Positions 15,364-17,215 of a stretch of DNA of 17,215 bases are shown here, one piece after another (position 1 is the stretch's first letter; each line of letters begins with the position of its first letter). Made by a program: the position numbers and the translations under genes. Source of the stretch: Sphingobacteriaceae bacterium. Lineage in GTDB: Bacteria > Bacteroidota > Bacteroidia > Sphingobacteriales > Sphingobacteriaceae. The notes below the pieces were generated by a model. That model did no database searches. It had not been told where the DNA came from and saw nothing but the letters and a program-made list of their open reading frames with translations. The stretch spans positions 1 to 17,215 of the forward strand of contig JANWIB010000155.1 in the NCBI GenBank assembly GCA_025450155.1, in the 5' to 3' direction.

Positions 15364-16509
15364 ATGAAGTACGTTTTTATTGTTTTTTTAATAGGGATAT
15401 TTACCATCTCGGTTAAGTCCCAATCTGCTAAAACTATTCAAATCGGCCAGAAACTGCAATTTAAGCTGGATTCGCTACAGAAAGCAAATGGTTTTCCTGG
15501 AGCAACGTTTGCTGCCATTTTGCCAAATGGAGAAGAAATCCGTATTGCAACAGGTACGGCAGATTCATTAACTCAGACTTTTATGAAGCCGGACCACAGG
15601 ATGTTATCCGGAAGTATTGGAAAGACCCTTTTTGCAGCGGTAGCGGCTTCTTTGGCAGAACAAGGCATATTTGAACTTGATGATCCTATTTCTAAGTATC
15701 TAAGCTCAGAAATTTGGTTCAAACGTATCCCTAATGCAGCTTCGATAACTATTAGGATGCTAATGAATCATACCTCTGGTATTGAAGAATATTATGAGCT
15801 AGGTGATTTTATGCAGAAACTTAAAGAAAATCCTGATAAAAAATGGAGACCGGAAGAGGCTTTTGCATATATATTTGATCGCAAGCCATTGTTTGATGCC
15901 GGAACTGATTTTGGTTATGCTGATACCAACTATCTGATTTTAGGATATATTATAGAAAAAACTACCGGTAAAAGTTTATATAGTTTAGCAAACAAGTATG
16001 TTATTCTGCCTTATTCTCTTTCAAACACAGAACCTTCAATTAAACGGAAATTTAACAAACTGGCAACCGGATATTCCCGAGCGAACAGCCCCTTTCCATA
16101 CCATGGTGCAATAGTAAAAAAAGGTATGCTTACTATTAACCCACAGTTTGAATGGGCTGGAGGTGGATTTGTCTCTAATTCTCATGACCTTGCACATTGG
16201 GCAAAGGAATTTTATTCTTTAGGATCAGTATCTGAAAAAATGTGTAAGGAAATACGATCTGGTGTAAAAGCTAATACCGGAAAAGAGCACTTATATGGAT
16301 TGGGGGTACAAATCAGACCAACATCAACTATTGGTTATGGTTACGGACATAGTGGATGGTTTCCTGGATATGTTTCAGATTGTGAATATTTTCCAGCCAT
16401 TAATCTGGCTGTAGCTATCCAATTCAATACAGATGATAAACGTTTGCTGAAGACATCCGTTAATAGTTACCTGCTTGATATGATGGAGATAATCAGAAGC
16501 TATGAGTGA
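15364..16509 (+). CDS. Exported serine hydrolase, beta-lactamase/DD-peptidase fold
   Basis: A 381-residue protein of the beta-lactamase-related serine hydrolase family (PF00144: class C beta-lactamases, DD-carboxypeptidases, esterases). Residues 1-20 are a signal peptide (YVFIVFLIGIFTISVKSQ). The nucleophile motif SxxK is Ser84-Ile-Gly-Lys87. The second motif, usually YxN, reads Tyr185-Ala-Asp187. The third, HxG, is His329-Ser-Gly331 in GYGHSGWFPGY. The substrate cannot be told: peptidoglycan stem peptides, other D-amino-acid peptides or esters are all possible, and a resistance role is not supported. A TTG 33 bases upstream would add residues before the signal peptide and is rejected. It lies between ftsY and rimO, opposite in strand to both, and appears more AT-rich than its neighbours by eye. 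Confidence 0.88.
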   Translation: MKYVFIVFLIGIFTISVKSQSAKTIQIGQKLQFKLDSLQKANGFPGATFAAILPNGEEIRIATGTADSLTQTFMKPDHRMLSGSIGKTLFAAVAASLAEQGIFELDDPISKYLSSEIWFKRIPNAASITIRMLMNHTSGIEEYYELGDFMQKLKENPDKKWRPEEAFAYIFDRKPLFDAGTDFGYADTNYLILGYIIEKTTGKSLYSLANKYVILPYSLSNTEPSIKRKFNKLATGYSRANSPFPYHGAIVKKGMLTINPQFEWAGGGFVSNSHDLAHWAKEFYSLGSVSEKMCKEIRSGVKANTGKEHLYGLGVQIRPTSTIGYGYGHSGWFPGYVSDCEYFPAINLAVAIQFNTDDKRLLKTSVNSYLLDMMEIIRSYE

Positions 16510-16510
16510 T

Positions 16511-16540
16511 ATATTCTGATTTAACAGAGTATGCACTTTT
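16511..16540 (+). terminator. Candidate terminator after the serine hydrolase gene
   Basis: ATATTCTG (16511-16518) pairs with CAGAGTAT (16525-16532) as an eight-base-pair RNA stem with one U-G pair and a six-base loop, starting two bases after the stop. A short T-run (16537-16540) follows. On the minus strand the wobble becomes a mismatch and no T-run follows, so it would serve the plus-strand gene better than ftsY. Confidence 0.4.
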
Positions 16541-16542
16541 GC

Positions 16543-17215
16543 TCAAGGCTTTTTGAAAAGCGAATCCACAAACTCTTTTTTGTTGAATAGTTGCAAATCG
16601 TTCATGCTTTCGCCCACTCCGATATATTTTACCGGAATTTTAAATTCGTCCGAAATGCCAATAACTACACCACCCTTAGCCGTTCCATCCAATTTGGTAA
16701 GAGCCAAAGCATTTACATCAGTAGCTTGTGTGAATTGTAGGCATTGTTCTACTGCGTTTTGACCCGTCGAAGCATCAAGCACTAATAAAATTTCATGAGG
16801 AGCGTCTGGCACCACTTTTTGCATCACGTTCTTAATTTTAGTCAGCTCGTTCATCAAAGCTACTTTATTGTGCAGGCGGCCAGCTGTATCAATAATGGCC
16901 ACGTCTTCACCATTAGCCACAGCAGATTGCAAGGTGTCAAATGCTACTGAAGCGGGATCTGATCCCATAGCCTGAGCCACTACACGCACATGTACTCGTT
17001 CGCCCCAAAGTTTTAGTTGATCTACAGCGGCAGCTCGAAACGTATCGGCGGCACCTAACACGACTTTATTGCCTGCTTGTTTTAACTGGTAGGCTAATTT
17101 GCCAATGGTGGTCGTTTTGCCCACGCCATTTACACCCACTACCATAATCACGTATGGCTTGTTGTATTGGCCATATTCAAAATTTTCAAAATCGTTGCTG
17201 TTATTTTCTGATAAA
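16543..17215 (-). CDS. ftsY: Signal recognition particle receptor FtsY, 3' part
   Basis: The C-terminal 223 residues of the SRP receptor GTPase are visible. The frame stays open to the right edge, where it reads LSENNSNDFENFEYGQYNKPYV, so the GTG at 17151 is an internal Val codon and not a start. FtsY docks SRP-ribosome complexes at the inner membrane. All NG-domain GTPase motifs are present: GVNGVGKTT (G1), the ADTFRAAAVDQL insertion-box motif, DTAGR (G3) and TKLDGTAKGG (G4), ending in NKKEFVDSLFKKP. The missing part is the N-terminal helical domain. It converges with the serine hydrolase gene across 33 bases. In relatives ftsY often lies next to rimO; here the exported hydrolase separates them. 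Confidence 0.97.
   Translation of the reverse strand, partial: LSENNSNDFENFEYGQYNKPYVIMVVGVNGVGKTTTIGKLAYQLKQAGNKVVLGAADTFRAAAVDQLKLWGERVHVRVVAQAMGSDPASVAFDTLQSAVANGEDVAIIDTAGRLHNKVALMNELTKIKNVMQKVVPDAPHEILLVLDASTGQNAVEQCLQFTQATDVNALALTKLDGTAKGGVVIGISDEFKIPVKYIGVGESMNDLQLFNKKEFVDSLFKKP

Noticed and set aside
17149..17151. GTG as the start of ftsY
   Set aside because: The frame continues upstream to the window edge with FtsY-like sequence, so this is an internal Val codon.

Overview
The window reads as a stretch of conserved chromosome from a member of the Bacteroidota, probably a Cytophagales- or Sphingobacteriia-like lineage; placement below phylum is a guess. The support is a PorV/type IX secretion-like outer membrane protein, a bacillithiol gene (bshC), the gene order parA-parB-DUF5683-dapB-lepB, near-absence of Shine-Dalgarno sequences, and upstream boxes matching the Bacteroidota -7 consensus TAnnTTTG. 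No mobile element, tRNA, rRNA, CRISPR array or phage gene was seen. No stretch longer than 300 bases lacks a gene; the largest gap is about 157 bases.

Layout, left to right. (1) Positions 1-951, minus strand: a GTG-started ACP-phosphodiesterase-like gene runs one base ahead of a PorV/PorQ-type outer membrane protein gene that leaves the window. (2) 1041-4613, plus strand: a clear promoter and tyrS, then two translationally coupled paralogous DUF2157-type membrane proteins. (3) 4642-5819, minus strand: an NAD(P)H-dependent FMN reductase, then a five-helix, histidine-rich membrane protein resembling b-type cytochrome subunits. (4) 5977-11175, plus strand: a compact six-gene run parA, parB, DUF5683, dapB, lepB, vanW-like. 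It joins chromosome segregation, meso-diaminopimelate/lysine synthesis for the cell wall, protein export and a probable envelope protein. (5) 11172-15226, minus strand: rimO, bshC and an Ldh2-family dehydrogenase. (6) 15364-16509, plus strand: an exported serine hydrolase lying between rimO and ftsY and pointing against both. (7) 16543 to the right edge, minus strand: ftsY, whose 5' end is outside the window.

Most of the window is housekeeping. I found no convincing new multi-gene system. The parts most worth a second look are the FMN reductase plus multi-histidine membrane protein pair (possible electron transfer through the membrane), the paired DUF2157 proteins with a shared cytoplasmic motif and a glycine-rich tail on only one of them, the serine hydrolase between ftsY and rimO, and several start-site corrections supported by promoter position.
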